The notes under the pieces: generated by a model
Told to the model about the DNA's origin: nothing
The model's input: only the letters and a program-made list of their open reading frames with translations
Databases searched by the model: none
Shown: piece after piece, positions 15,201-27,575 of the stretch
How positions within the stretch are numbered: the first letter of the stretch is position 1
How the letters are laid out: each line of letters begins with the position of its first letter
Translations under genes and position numbers: made by a program
Assembly (NCBI GenBank): GCA_009767595.1
Contig: VSDK01017448.1
Coordinates: forward strand, 652,074 to 716,073
Reading direction: 5' to 3'
Source: Symbiodinium kawagutii
Taxonomy: Eukaryota; Sar; Dinophyceae; Suessiales; Symbiodiniaceae
Length of the DNA stretch: 64,000 nucleotides

Positions 15201-18200
15201 TGAACATCCCAGGCTCCTGGGAATACCCCAAGTATATCCAAGTCTCAAGATTTGTTTCCCAGCCAAGGATGGACCATCCACAGGACTCCCAGGCAGCTCC
15301 AGGCCGCCTGGCGCCAGGCGATCCAATACTTCTGGAAGCTCCTGGACATTCATCACACGGGCTGCCGCTTGGTCTTAGCATTTTTTGAAAAGGAGATGTG
15401 GCAGTTTCTCAAGCCATAGGGGTGCCCCCAAATCATCCAATGTTAGTCATTCATAATAGTAAACTGACCATTTTTGGAGGTCCCCCATTTTGAGAAACCA
15501 CCATGTGGGTGGCTGCCAATGGAAACCGCCCCACTGAACATGATCGTTTTGCAAATGGAAACCGCCTAAGGTTGGGTGTGGATGTTTTGGGTGTGCCATT
15601 GTTTTGATGCATACCCCTGTGCCCACCGTTTTTTGGACCTGGTATGTTGGGTTGGGCGTTTGCCCATTGAGCCCGCCAATCCAACTTTGGATGATCATGT
15701 TGGGGAGGGAAACCTTAGCATTTTCAGGGGTACACCGGTACGCTATTGATGGATCACTCGATGATGGGAATGCTGTGATGGCCCCACGATGTCACCCAAA
15801 ACCTGAAGCATCACTTCTATCTATGTTTGGCTTCATCCTGCTGTCTTCCTGCATGACTCTTATTGGTTCACTGGACATCCCGATCCCCTCTATCCCCAAG
15901 AAATATGTCCACACTGCGCCAAAGTCCGGAGGGGAACGACGAGACCTTTGATCCTTGCAAACACATATCGGGTGTATCCACAGAAGGGGGTATCCTCATA
16001 TCTTGATGGATGTGCTTATCGCGATGAACAAGTCATCTCTCAAGAGAGTGTTGATGCTGTACGAGTTTGCCTACGATCACGGCCCCAAACTTGCCAGTCT
16101 AAGTACTACCATCTGAGTCGAAGCTGTTTGAAGCTGGGGATATTGCATCAAAAGTAATTTGTTCAGCACTGAAAAAAACTGTGGTTTTGCCAGTGATCTG
16201 GCGCCATTCATGATGATACCACCCACTCATCCAAACATGCTTATTTTTATTTCCGTTGGGAAAACCACGATGCTTGCAGACCAAAGCCCGAAGCCCAGCA
16301 TAATGGGCGAGGCATTGATGGTTTCGTCATCAACTACTTCTTCCGCGCCATTGTGAAGCTCCTGCAGTCCAAAGGCAGTGCTGACCACTGGCGGCTGGGC
16401 CATGGTGTTTTTGCCAAGCAGCCGGGGATGGTTAAACCAACAAGGCCGTCTTATTGAGGCAGTAGCACTAGTCCGAGGTACTGCTATGGCCTGCGACCTC
16501 TCTAACAACCTCAAGCAGTTAAATCTCCAACTTTGCCAGCAAGAGTTTGTGTAGCCATGTGCCTTTGGTGGACTAGGTATTCCGGCATTCTCCCTATGCC
16601 TGTGAACCATTTCTACAAGAACAACATGTCCCAAGTGCCGTGATGGCAAACTCTTCGTATCTCTTGGTGGCCTAAACTTTTTGGCTCAGGTTTGGGGGTA
16701 CCCATGCTCCCAGATGCTGTGCTCATAGATTTTAATCGATTTGACGACTCAGATTGGGAGAGTTGAACTAGCCATGGAACCGGAGCCAAAGCGCGGACGG
16801 TTCGCTGCATCAGCATCAGCGTCCTCCTCAGTTTACACTTCATAGAAATCTGTTAATTTGTTCGAATCTATCATTGAATTTCTCATGATATCGCAACATT
16901 TGATTTGATAGCATCTCTTCTCATTATTTTTTCATAGCTTAGCAGACAGAATTGGACCAAGGCAGTGCCAGACGAGACGACTCTGTTGCATATCATCAAA
17001 AACCACCAGAGCTTGGCAACCCTGCCGCACAACTCTGATTGGGGAGATCAGCCTTGCCCAGGTTTGTCGTGGTTTACACGTGTTTATGTCATGGTGTGTG
17101 CCTTGATTCAGATGATTTTTTAGGATATTTGGGAAAAAGACTTGAAGGATCTACACTTGATTTCGTGTTTGACCTATGTCTTGTACAATTGACAGATGCG
17201 TCAATATTGTTGAATCATGTTTTTTGCACAGTAAGAACTGATGCATGTGCCACGTTACTCTTCCACTGGTCTTGGCTGGATCACTTGCAATCCAAGGAAG
17301 AGTCTCCCATGACCGATACCTTCCAGAAAAACTACCCCAGAAAACACCTGTGCTGCCTGGGTCCCACGTGTGCCTGAGTTGTGCAGTGCGCACTATTTGG
17401 AGGAGGTGGCATTGCATTTTTCGTGCCTTTGTTTAACTTCCAGAAGATGCGAACAGGATCAACGCGCAAACAGTTTGTTTGTTTGTTTGTTCATCCTGTT
17501 CGCATCTTCTGGAAGTTCTTCCATCAAAGCCTTGGCAAACTCAAAGATCTTGCAGCAGCGAGTGTTAAACTGTCTTAAACCATCAGTCAAACTTATTCAA
17601 AGTTTACAGCTGCAGCTCCTTCCCTGGCCAAAGCAACTGGATCCACCTCCTCTTCCTCTTTTACAGGCTGCAGCTCTTCCGACGATCACAAAACTATCAT
17701 CAATCAGCGTTCAAGGATATCAATCCAGCGGCACATCAAAGTGGGTTGGATGCCTGTAGCAATTTGGCCACTTCCAGGCCATGAAAAGTTACTGTGGGAC
17801 CGCAGAATGGTGAGCATCAAGAGGCTGCCACCAGCAGCAAGACGACGTGAGAGATGTATGCAACAGAATCCTCTAAGATCTTGAGGATTCTGTTGGAGAC
17901 ATCTCTCGGCTCTCCGATATTCCTCCAGAGGAACTGGACGGTCTGCTCAAAAATGCCTTTGTGCTCCTGAAGGCGTGATGGTGTGGCCTGAAAAGCAGGC
18001 CATGGGCCATTGAACTTTCGCCAAGCCAAAGCAGCTGTCTGTAACAGCAGCTGTTTTGCTTGTTTCGCCTTGTACAAGCCAAAACAGATGGCATGGCAGA
18101 AAAAAGGGAAGGTGCATTGGACCCAAGTGCTGGCACTTGAGTATTCGACATCACCTTGCGTTTAAGAGATTCCTTGAGTTTGAACACAAAATCCTGTTCT

Positions 18201-21200
18201 GGGAATCCCTTCGCAGGGTTTTATCGCCATTTTGTGTGGAAATCTCCATGGACAAAGCATTTATGAGGATGATACTGGATCAGTATACAACGGATCTGCC
18301 GCAAAAATATCCACATTTGAGGATCCGAATGCTGAATGTGAGTTGCTTCCTGTCTTCATCGCTTCTCATGACAGAGATTGATCTCCAACTTTTCCGACCA
18401 AGTGGATGCTCTCGCATGGGGTTCTGACCTGCAAGGGTGGATTTCATGGCAGGGTTTACCCTCATGAATGGCCCATAGTGCGATCTGGTGTGACCATGCC
18501 AGGTCCAGATATTGCTGGAGTGGACGACGTCAAAGATGAGATTTTCGACATGGTGAAATCCAAGACGCCTGAAACTCAGAGACCAAGCGAATTCAGGGGA
18601 TCTTTGTGGTGTAGTCATGTGCCTATTTGAGTTTGTCAACATGTGAACTTATCTTGTTGGGATAGTACACAAAGCGTTTGTGAACTTCTTTTTTGTGCCC
18701 AAAGCAATGCTCGGATGTTTCCCCAACCTCTCTAGATCATGCGGACATGGCTGTGGAAATGATGCAACCTGCAACTATGCACATGGTCAGATGGTTCCTT
18801 ACACCCAGCTGTCGTCAACTTGGGATGTTGTTGCTTTCACGGAAGAGAAACATTTATCTATCTACAGTTGCTCTGGTGCTTGATGGCTTTGCAAGTGCAC
18901 ACATGATCCGTGTTTGTATGCTGGTGGGTCAGTACCCTATGACACACAGACCGGTAGTTCAGTTCTACATCCAACATCAGACGGACGGACGGACATACAG
19001 ACCGACGGACGGAGAAGCAGAGAGACAGTTGCCTGGCCTTTTTTTGGATGCATCAAACCGGGGTTTTCCAGACCATTGGTTCATTGGTTACATCCAGTGA
19101 GTCATTCAGAACCACTCGGTGTAAGTATAGCATAGCTGTTGGCCACGGCCATGAAAAAGACCCCAACTACACCACTTGATTCGCCAAGTAGTGGCAGCTA
19201 AGATCAACTCCTTACTGAAACACCAAAACACAAACCACATAAGCCATGTTCTCTTTTGAGGATTGTTGATGAATGCCATGGATCATGACTTTATACTTAG
19301 GATTATCTTGCTGGCTTCAATTCTCTTAATCTTAGCCGGCACCCCTGCTTAATGGCTTAGGACCCCCATTTGCCACGGGATCGAGAGCTGGTTAGTGACA
19401 ACCGCTGAGCAACCCTATTCTTGTCATTAAGCAATGTGCCTATTGTACTGGCCCATTGCTGTTTCTGCAAGCATCCATAATCATTCTCATCAGCCATCTG
19501 ATCACATTGATGGGATCAGAAGCAAACAATCTTCGTTCAGCCACTGCATTTCTTGGACTAACCGCGATCGCCAATTAATTCGCGGCCAGTCAATGAGAAT
19601 CCTTACTGTCAGCTATTGACAGTCCGAGCCATAACCATTGATCATATCTAATCACCATGACTATCACGAAGCATCACTAACATTGCCGACAATCCTAACT
19701 GTCTGTTGCCACCAACAACTAAGATAAATCCTCGCATGCTGAAGCGCCAGTCTAATGTAGTGTTTTGTGTATACATATATATATATATACACATACTCAA
19801 AATGAGTTTCAATCATCACATTGTTGATAAATAATGATTATATACTATCACCAATCAAAATCTCAGTCATTACATTTGATTCACAACCAACTATCATTCT
19901 TCTCACCAGAAAGAATCCTTGCTACTTCACCCAAGCATGTGTGGTACCCGAGATCCCCGACAAGAACAGGAGCTCGCCAACCATTGCCCATCACCAATGA
20001 TTTACATTGGTGTATCACCCACCAATATTTGGGTAACTTCCAACAGTGTTACGCACTAACCACCACTCTCACTGTACCAAGAATGCGAGAGGTATTCACC
20101 AAGCCTTGGTAAACAATAGTTGTTGTCAACGGTATGTTGTAGTTGCATGTAGTTGCCTCTGCCGGTAAATCAAATTACAGCCACTCCGGCATCACCAACC
20201 ATATAACGGCCAGCCAACTCTGCGTGGTTAACACACGCCCAAAGATAGGGTGTCACAACTTACCCATCAGTGCTAACCAATGCTGGAGCACTACTATGAA
20301 CCAACCAGCATCCACCACATCCAACCACATAGGTCAACCAACATAGGTCAACCAACATAGGTCAACCTACCGCATCCAACCACCCATGAACCAACCAGCC
20401 ATCCACCTCCACCACCGAATCGTTGGGGCACCATGAACTGCGCAGGCCCGGAGTCATCACCCTGGACGACTTGATTCGCTGCCGGCAGGGCGGCACCGTG
20501 TTGTACCTTGGCTGACCAAACTGGTGGGTCATGGAGCCCGAGTCATGGAGACGGCAAGGGTCAGCAGTGGAGACCCCCAGACCACGACTTGGGTGCGACT
20601 TGGACCTGGAAACTGTGCTGTGGCATCAGGTCGATGCTGTTTGATGCCACGGCCTTCTGGTTGTATGACAACAGGGAGAGCCTCATGATAGATCAGGCGG
20701 GGGGAAGGGAGGGGCCTACTTTCAAGCTCGCTGCTTGTGTTGTTGGTTCTGGTGCAGAGAATAGACGCTCTTTTTTTATTCAGGTCAAAGATATTTCCGG
20801 GTTGCCACAGGGAAAAGCTACTCCATACCTTGCTGGTGGTTTCAAGTGATGGTTGTCAACCCTTTGAAAGGACTACTTTTGTGTTGGGATGCTTTCAAGC
20901 CAACCAACTAGTCAAGTGGCCTGGTGGAACGGACTGATGGACGTTCACTTGCCAGAATCCAGTGACCGTATGCCACATAGCCCACCAGATCCTTTACAGA
21001 AAGTTCCAGAATCTCAGCAGTGTTTACTGGACAGGAATTGTTGCCCCATTTTGTAAAATTCCCAAGATGTGTTCTGTAAGGCGTCTTTGATCCATGATTG
21101 ATGCGGTTGTTGCAGGTTCAAAAGCAAACGGGTTTACTGGCCCTTTGCCCAAAAATCGCATAAAAATTCGCTTCGCCCAGAGGTTCGATTCATTTGAAAT

Positions 21201-21246
21201 CTCCGATTCGTTTGGCTGGCAGGACGACGATGATCTCGATCGCTAG
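1480..21246 (+). CDS. PPP2R3C: PP2A B''-gamma regulatory subunit (PPP2R3C/G5PR, TONNEAU2/FASS family), spliced
   Basis: This gene encodes a regulatory B'' subunit of protein phosphatase 2A, which in other eukaryotes binds the PP2A core and acts at centrosomes, basal bodies or the cortical microtubule array. Exons: 1480-1512 (tentative start), 2232-2327, 2624-2678, 3436-3485, 4676-4705, 5934-5978 (tentative), 6592-6639, 7136-7165 (approximate), 7520-7595, 7838-7909, 8557-8594, 9080-9106, 9544-9595, 11027-11091, 11523-11598, 11869-11903, 13437-13508, 14456-14510, 14968-15024, 15318-15360, 16312-16374, 18503-18566, 20446-20502, 20630-20696, 21223-21246. The sum is about 440 residues; the family is about 450. 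Telltale pieces in order are SIPRFYERK, LLQRKSSKELLDEE, FYPFYVFTAVRKFFFFL, NNWFSMQSALK, DYKTFLDFVLAMENK, INYFFRAIVKLLQSK and DDVKDEIFDMV, ending in an acidic tail. EF-hand-like segments lie at YDALGCGYLREKD, LDVDQNGMLSRNELGRFG and LDIHHTGIDGF. Phases match across nearly every junction from exon 9 onward. Many donors are GC or GA. The next gene, HYDIN-like, follows on the same strand. Confidence 0.92.
2232..2327 (+). CDS. PPP2R3C: PPP2R3C-like exon 2
   Basis: A charged helix (FRELQDAEREKEERR) leads into SLKSIPRFYERK, which corresponds to the family motif around IPRFYYR. The acceptor is GAG at 2229-2231 and the donor is GC at 2328. Confidence 0.75.
2624..2678 (+). CDS. PPP2R3C: PPP2R3C-like exon 3
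   Basis: Codes for PLDESTSLRPRVLREA, matching the LxxKLREES region. The acceptor is CAG at 2621-2623. The GT donor at 2679 ends in phase 1 and joins exon 4 to give REARSRLLQRKS. Confidence 0.75.
3436..3485 (+). CDS. PPP2R3C: PPP2R3C-like exon 4
   Basis: RLLQRKSSKELLDEE matches the family motif LQRKSRELLDNEE. The acceptor GAG ends at 3435 and the donor GT starts at 3486. Confidence 0.85.
4064..4162. repeat. MITE-like family 1, copy b
   Basis: GGGTTTCTTAAAATAGGGAA at the left, CCCCTATTTTAAGAAAC at the right. Confidence 0.82.
4676..4705 (+). CDS. PPP2R3C: PPP2R3C-like exon 5, 30-nt micro-exon
   Basis: DLHAILALLK lies where the family has ELQNLWFLLDK. It has a CAG acceptor, a GT donor at 4706, and phase 0 at both ends. 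Short, so moderate confidence. Confidence 0.6.
5934..5978 (+). CDS. PPP2R3C: PPP2R3C-like exon 6 (tentative)
   Basis: After a CAG acceptor at 5931-5933 the reading is EHARRSTDRDQSEVE, which would fill the LLDKHQTPP-to-MINYENF loop. Two donors are possible (GA at 5961 or GC at 5979). The similarity is weak; only length and phase argue for it. Confidence 0.4.
6592..6639 (+). CDS. PPP2R3C: PPP2R3C-like exon 7
   Basis: VIDYQAFCEIRKVPEL matches the family segment MINYENFLKVGEK. The acceptor is AG at 6590-6591 and the donor is GT at 6640. Joined to RFKQYF of the next exon it gives the family spacing. Confidence 0.82.
7136..7165 (+). CDS. PPP2R3C: PPP2R3C-like exon 8 (3' edge uncertain)
   Basis: RFKQYFVPSM corresponds to CKQFFTAKVF. 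The acceptor GAG is at 7133-7135. The exact 3' edge is not resolved, because no GT, GC or GA donor gives both the right phase and the expected length. Confidence 0.65.
7520..7595 (+). CDS. PPP2R3C: PPP2R3C-like exon 9
   Basis: SFLKFPRDPNGCIAIVPF then FTFVVRK corresponds to AKLLHTDSYGRISIMQFFNYVMRK. A GC donor at 7596 joins it in phase to exon 10. Confidence 0.88.
7751..7806. repeat. (TTG)n microsatellite
   Basis: About 18 uninterrupted GTT units in intron 7596-7837 of the PPP2R3C-like gene. Confidence 0.97.
7838..7909 (+). CDS. PPP2R3C: PPP2R3C-like exon 10 (first EF-hand-like loop)
   Basis: VNLRQTRVQLSYYDALGCGY followed by LREK corresponds to VWLHQTRIGLSLYDVAGQGYLRES. The acceptor is CAG at 7835-7837. 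The donor is GA at 7910, needed to give LREKDMENFI. Confidence 0.93.
8395..8427. repeat. (TA)n microsatellite
   Basis: About 16 TA units behind a G run. Confidence 0.97.
8557..8594 (+). CDS. PPP2R3C: PPP2R3C-like exon 11
   Basis: DMENFIFEMIPT corresponds to DLENYILELIPT. GT donor at 8595, phase 2. Confidence 0.92.
9080..9106 (+). CDS. PPP2R3C: PPP2R3C-like exon 12, 27-nt micro-exon
   Basis: Reads LPQLNSLQEE when joined to its neighbours, matching LPQLDGLEKS with no gap. The acceptor GAG ends at 9079 and the donor is GC at 9107. Confidence 0.82.
9165..9263 (+). repeat. MITE-like family 2, copy a
   Basis: GGGTCAATATTAACCAAC at one end and GGGGTTTTGACC at the other, with GATAGGGGAACCAGGGG inside. 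Preceded by GGCTAT, as in copy b. Confidence 0.75.
9544..9595 (+). CDS. PPP2R3C: PPP2R3C-like exon 13
   Basis: FYPFYVFTAVRKFFFFL is nearly identical to the family segment FYSFYVCTAVRKFFFFLD, one of the strongest signatures here. The donor is GA at 9596. Confidence 0.96.
10009..10103 (+). repeat. MITE-like family 2, copy b
   Basis: GGGTCAAGCAGTTAACCATC to AAGGGTTTTGACCC, sharing GATAGGGGAACCAGGGG with copy a. Confidence 0.75.
10320..10500. repeat. (GAT/GGT)n and (GAG)n microsatellite
   Basis: ATG-repeat interrupted by GTGATG units, ending in GAG units. The long poly-His, poly-Ile and poly-Met frames here are not genes. Confidence 0.96.
11027..11091 (+). CDS. PPP2R3C: PPP2R3C-like exon 14
   Basis: DPKRTGRVRIRDLLSSQILP corresponds to DPLRTGKIKIQDILACSFLD. 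CAG acceptor, GT donor at 11092. Confidence 0.95.
11523..11598 (+). CDS. PPP2R3C: PPP2R3C-like exon 15
   Basis: YELRQEQPLGTDGDNNWFSM then QSALK corresponds to LELRDEELSKESQETNWFSAPSALR. The donor is GC at 11599. Confidence 0.95.
11869..11903 (+). CDS. PPP2R3C: PPP2R3C-like exon 16 (EF-hand start)
   Basis: VYGAYLFLDVD then Q split with exon 17. The family reads VYGQYLNLDKDHNGM. The intron must begin with GC at 11904 to keep the frame. Confidence 0.93.
11951..12201. repeat. (GTAGTC)n to (GTA)n microsatellite
   Basis: About 250 bases of GTAGTC passing into GTAGTA units, directly behind exon 16 of the PPP2R3C-like gene. Confidence 0.96.
12504..12601. repeat. (TTTG)n/(TTGC)n microsatellite
   Basis: TTTG units changing to TTGC units. 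Confidence 0.95.
13437..13508 (+). CDS. PPP2R3C: PPP2R3C-like exon 17 (EF-hand)
   Basis: NGMLSRNELGRFGSGMLTDV then FIDR corresponds to NGMLSKEELSRYGTATMTNVFLDR. The donor is GC at 13509. Confidence 0.95.
   Translation, partial: EWHAEQERIGPLWQWHAHRCLHR
14032..14197. other. Assembly gap (166 N)
   Basis: Run of N in the intron between exons 17 and 18 of the PPP2R3C-like gene. No coding piece is missing by phase. Confidence 0.99.
14456..14510 (+). CDS. PPP2R3C: PPP2R3C-like exon 18
   Basis: VFEEYQTYRDADTGEREM matches the RVFQECLTYDGEMDYKTY region with an insertion of about five residues. The donor is GA at 14511; the preceding intron contains an assembly gap. Confidence 0.9.
14968..15024 (+). 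CDS. PPP2R3C: PPP2R3C-like exon 19
   Basis: DYKTFLDFVLAMENKSTPQ corresponds to DYKTYLDFVLALENRKEPA. GT donor at 15025. Confidence 0.96.
15318..15360 (+). CDS. PPP2R3C: PPP2R3C-like exon 20 (last EF-hand-like segment)
   Basis: AIQYFWKLLDIHHT corresponds to ALQYIFKLLDIENK. The donor is GC at 15361. Confidence 0.94.
15403..15503. repeat. MITE-like family 1, copy c
   Basis: AGTTTCTCAAGCCATAGGGG at the left, CCCCCATTTTGAGAAACCACC at the right with CAAATCATCCAATGTTA inside. Lies just after exon 20 of the PPP2R3C-like gene. Confidence 0.82.
16312..16374 (+). CDS. PPP2R3C: PPP2R3C-like exon 21
   Basis: IDGFVINYFFRAIVKLLQSK corresponds to LNVFSLNYFFRAIQELMKIH. The donor is GC at 16375. Confidence 0.94.
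16375..18502. other. PPP2R3C intron, 2.1 kb
   Basis: No exon recognised. It holds the 24-bp inverted repeat at 17435-17517; the remainder has no clear feature. Confidence 0.6.
17435..17517. repeat. Perfect 24-bp inverted repeat
   Basis: 17435-17458 and 17494-17517 are exact complements (AACTTCCAGAAGATGCGAAC core), with a 35-base spacer holding a TTTG run. Confidence 0.9.
18503..18566 (+). CDS. PPP2R3C: PPP2R3C-like exon 22
   Basis: PDIAGVDDVKDEIFDMVKSK corresponds to QDPVSFQDVKDEIFDMVKPK with no gap. The donor is GC at 18567. Confidence 0.95.
18567..20445. other. PPP2R3C intron, 1.9 kb
   Basis: AT-rich, no exon seen. It contains a short TA run (19770-19788) and three copies of ACATAGGTCAACCA near 20327-20370. 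Confidence 0.6.
20446..20502 (+). CDS. PPP2R3C: PPP2R3C-like exon 23
   Basis: PGVITLDDLIRCRQGGTV corresponds to LKISLQDLINSNQGDTV. CAG acceptor, GT donor at 20503. Confidence 0.93.
20630..20696 (+). CDS. PPP2R3C: PPP2R3C-like exon 24
   Basis: MLFDATAFWLYDNRESLMID corresponds to ILIDLNGFWTYENREALVAN. The donor is GC at 20697. Confidence 0.94.
21223..21246 (+). CDS. PPP2R3C: PPP2R3C-like exon 25 (stop)
   Basis: DDDDLDR then TAG: an acidic C-terminus like the family's SADLDDT end. CAG acceptor at 21220-21222, phase 0 as required. Confidence 0.82.
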   Translation, partial: DDDDLDR

Positions 21247-24089
<2,843 letters not shown>

Positions 24090-24154
24090 CCTTTCGTCCG
24101 CCACAGAAGTCGGTGAAGCGGACGCCCAGCCAACTTCTGCTGGAGAAGCAGCAG
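24090..24154 (+). CDS. HYDIN: HYDIN-like exon a (N-terminal)
   Basis: [20 protein letters not shown], comparable to the conserved TPSAFxxEMSLTTEQRL start of HYDIN. CAG acceptor, GT donor at 24155. Confidence 0.6.
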
Positions 24155-27100
24155 GTGCGTTAGCCCGGGTGGGGCCCATGGTGCTGGTTTCGGTCACTGA
24201 GATGCTTCATCAACCGTGACAGGGGGAACTATCCAACATGATGAACCGTCGACAACGCTAAAACTTAACCCGAATACCCATCTCTTGTCCTTGTACCATT
24301 GATATAGTCGACCGTCTGTCAGCTTTAGGGCGTGCGTCGGGATGGTCGACGGATCATTTCTAAGGTCAGTTGAAGTTTGAGTCTTGGTGGTTAATGTATT
24401 TCTGGCATTTCTGGGGGTATCAGGTCAAACAGGTTTTAGTATTTTTAGCAGGTTGCCAAGGAGAAGCGAGTGATCATTGCGGGGGTGCCCTTGTATACAA
24501 CATGTGTCTTCATCCATGGGCATGTATGTGCACGTGTATGTGTGGTCATGCACCCACATGGCACAGCCAATCTAAAGCAGTGGGCAACGAGCTTAAAACA
24601 TCGTGCAGCTGCAGACCCAACTCAGCAACTGTTGCTTTGTCCACTTCCAATAGTTCAACAGTCATCCGGGCTGGGAGAGTTCTGTCGAAGGGTAGGATTC
24701 GGAGCCATAATTCACTTTAAAGGAAGAGCTGAGGAGACGTGAGGAGATTGGCAATCATATTGCAGCAATCGGGGTAGAATTTCAAACTGAAAGCTACTCT
24801 TGTTGCGAGCAGACTCTTAATTTCAATTCTTTTGTAAGGTTGCTTCAATAGCCTTTTTGTCGTTCAATTCTGCATCGCAGATAGATAGACAGATTTGATA
24901 GATATTGAAGCAAGGTGCTGCCTTACTTCACTGCTCATAGTGTTTCAACCATCTGAAGTGATTAGCAGGATGGCAGCGAACCCCTCCTTAGCTTGAACAC
25001 TTGAAGGCAGACAAATGGTGTGTCACACCACAACGATTTGTCCATGCACACGTCATGCTTGGACAATTAACTTCCGCCCTTATCACTGGTAGATGGTGCT
25101 CATTAAAGGCACCTTACTGTTGGTTGGGGAATGGTGCCTCCTCATAGAATCTCCGTGGGCTCTAAGATCAAACAACAGCTGAGCAGTCGCCCATTTTTAC
25201 TCTCTGGACGCATCACTACCACTTATCATCATGATCATTGAGCTTGAGTGGTCAGGCTGATGGGATGGTTGACGATACTGGTTGACAATGCTTCGCATTG
25301 GTGGACAACGGTCAATCTGGCTCAACAGTGGTGTTCACAATGACTCACAGCGGTTGATCGTGGTACTGCTTCAAATGCTCGAGGTGTGACTAATGATTGA
25401 CCATACAGGTCTGATTTGGTCATAACCAAGGGTGATAACCAGGGGTGGCAACCGGGGGTGGCAACCGGGGGTGGCAACCGGGGGTGGCAACCGGGGGTGA
25501 TAACCAGGGGAACCAGGTGAGTAAGCTGATCAACCATTGCTGCGCCAGTTTAGCCTGGTGAGCCTCGCGAAGCCCAAGTGCGGAGCCCAGTGGCGCACAG
25601 CTCCTTGGGAGGTTGGTGAACAACAGGGAAAGGTGGATGATAGTGGCCATGACTTCGTTGATTTATAGTTGACTTGTAATCTTATGGTTGATTTACATAA
25701 TCTTGTGGTTGATTTATAGTTGATTACTGTAGTTGATTTGTAGTTGATTGATAGTTGATTTATAGTTGACAGATCCCTGGCTACTTATTATTTCTTTATG
25801 AAATTAGTTTGTGGTAGTGCATAGAATGACGTCGAGCCCAAGGTTTCCTCAAGAATTCCTGAGTAGCTCCCAGAAGATGATTTTAACATGATGGTTGGAT
25901 CATCCTGTGAAGATCAGCTTGGGGAGACGTGGTCTTTACAAGCAAATTCATTCTATAAATCAGATTGGTGTTGGCACTGCAGGCCTTGCCAAGATATTTC
26001 TTGTGGAGATGAAGACCGAAGCATTCTACAAAGATCAATGGGGTGACCCTGGCTGATGCTTGTTGAGAACACAGAAACTCATTCTATAAATGTACTGCCC
26101 TTCATTCATAGCTAGCTGCCAGCTGCTAGCTCTTTTGGTGGTGATTTTTTGGAGCATCCATTCTACAAAATCGTCGCTTGTTTGATCTACAAACAAATAT
26201 GTAAGTCCCTAAGTACTTTTGAAAAGCCAAGCCGTTATAGAATGTGGACCAGCACAACTAAGGGAACAATCACGGGGGATGTTGAGACTGGTTAACAAAA
26301 TATGATTATGGGCGATTATTCTTAGTAGTGGTCAAGATAATAATGCTTGATATTCAGAAATGATTCTTAATTGTGAGAAAACCCGTTCGATCATTCTGAG
26401 TCCATTAAAACACAAATTGGCAAGTTGATGATGGCTATAATGACCATTCCCTTTGGTGCGCGATGTTCAATGGTTGCAGATCAGAAGCAACACTTGTCGG
26501 TATTGGGTATTGTTGATAAAGGTTCGTAGCTGGCTTGACATTTTTTCTTGAATAGTTGTCTCTATTGATAGTAGTTCTGTTTTGATGGTAGTGAAACACT
26601 AAGCTTAATAGTTAGGCCTTTTCTTCTGTATACAGTGCACATCCACAAACATTGGAAGTCAGAGCCAGGGATGAAACTTGTATCGGAAGTAGTTGAGCAA
26701 TTCAGGGCCCGAAACCATTGGATGGGTTTGAGACCATTGTTATCAAAAGAACTGAGACTCAATGGTTATTCGTGGTATTATGATAATTGTTGAAGATACT
26801 GTATCTAGTTGTTGAATATTCAGATCGTATTATCATAACTGCCATGATTATATCTACTGTAAATCTAGTCGGTGTTAAATAGTCACCAGCGACGAACCTA
26901 ATCATTGACAACCAATCATGAGTTTCCAGCCAGTGTGAGCAATTCACCCATTTTCACCAAGGATTCTTCAACCATTGCCCAAGTGTGGTCAATTCCAAAC
27001 CAACATTGCCAGCATTCCTTACCAACCATGCCAGGACGTTTCACCAACATCATTACTGCCAATTATTACTCATCATTGCCAACCATAATTGCCAACCACT

Positions 27101-27521
27101 ATTGCTAACCAGTATTGCCAACCATTATTGCCAACCATTGTTACTGACTGGTATTGCTGACTATTATTATTGAGTGTGTATTACTGACTGTACTATTATT
27201 GACTATTATTGCTGACTATCATTACTGATAATAGTTATTACTAAGTATCATTATGGTCAACAATAACTGCTATAACATTGCTGACTATTATTGCTGACTA
27301 TCATTACTAATCATTCACCACAAGCAATCCACTCTTCCCCCAAATGAGTGACCTTTCAGCGACAAATTTGGCTCCCAGGATCACCGGCTTCCAAGACTTA
27401 GCGCTGTTTTCGAACCACACCACGTGGGGCACCCAGGAGGCAAGGCTACGGCCTGAAACTCTTTGGTGAGGCAGCCAATTGAGGCATGATTAGCCACTAT
27501 TGAGTCATGCAACTTGCGGGC

Positions 27522-27575
<54 letters not shown>

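Noticed and set aside
25436-25512. CRISPR-like array
   Set aside because: The 14-bp units are directly adjacent with no spacers, so this is a minisatellite in a eukaryotic genome.
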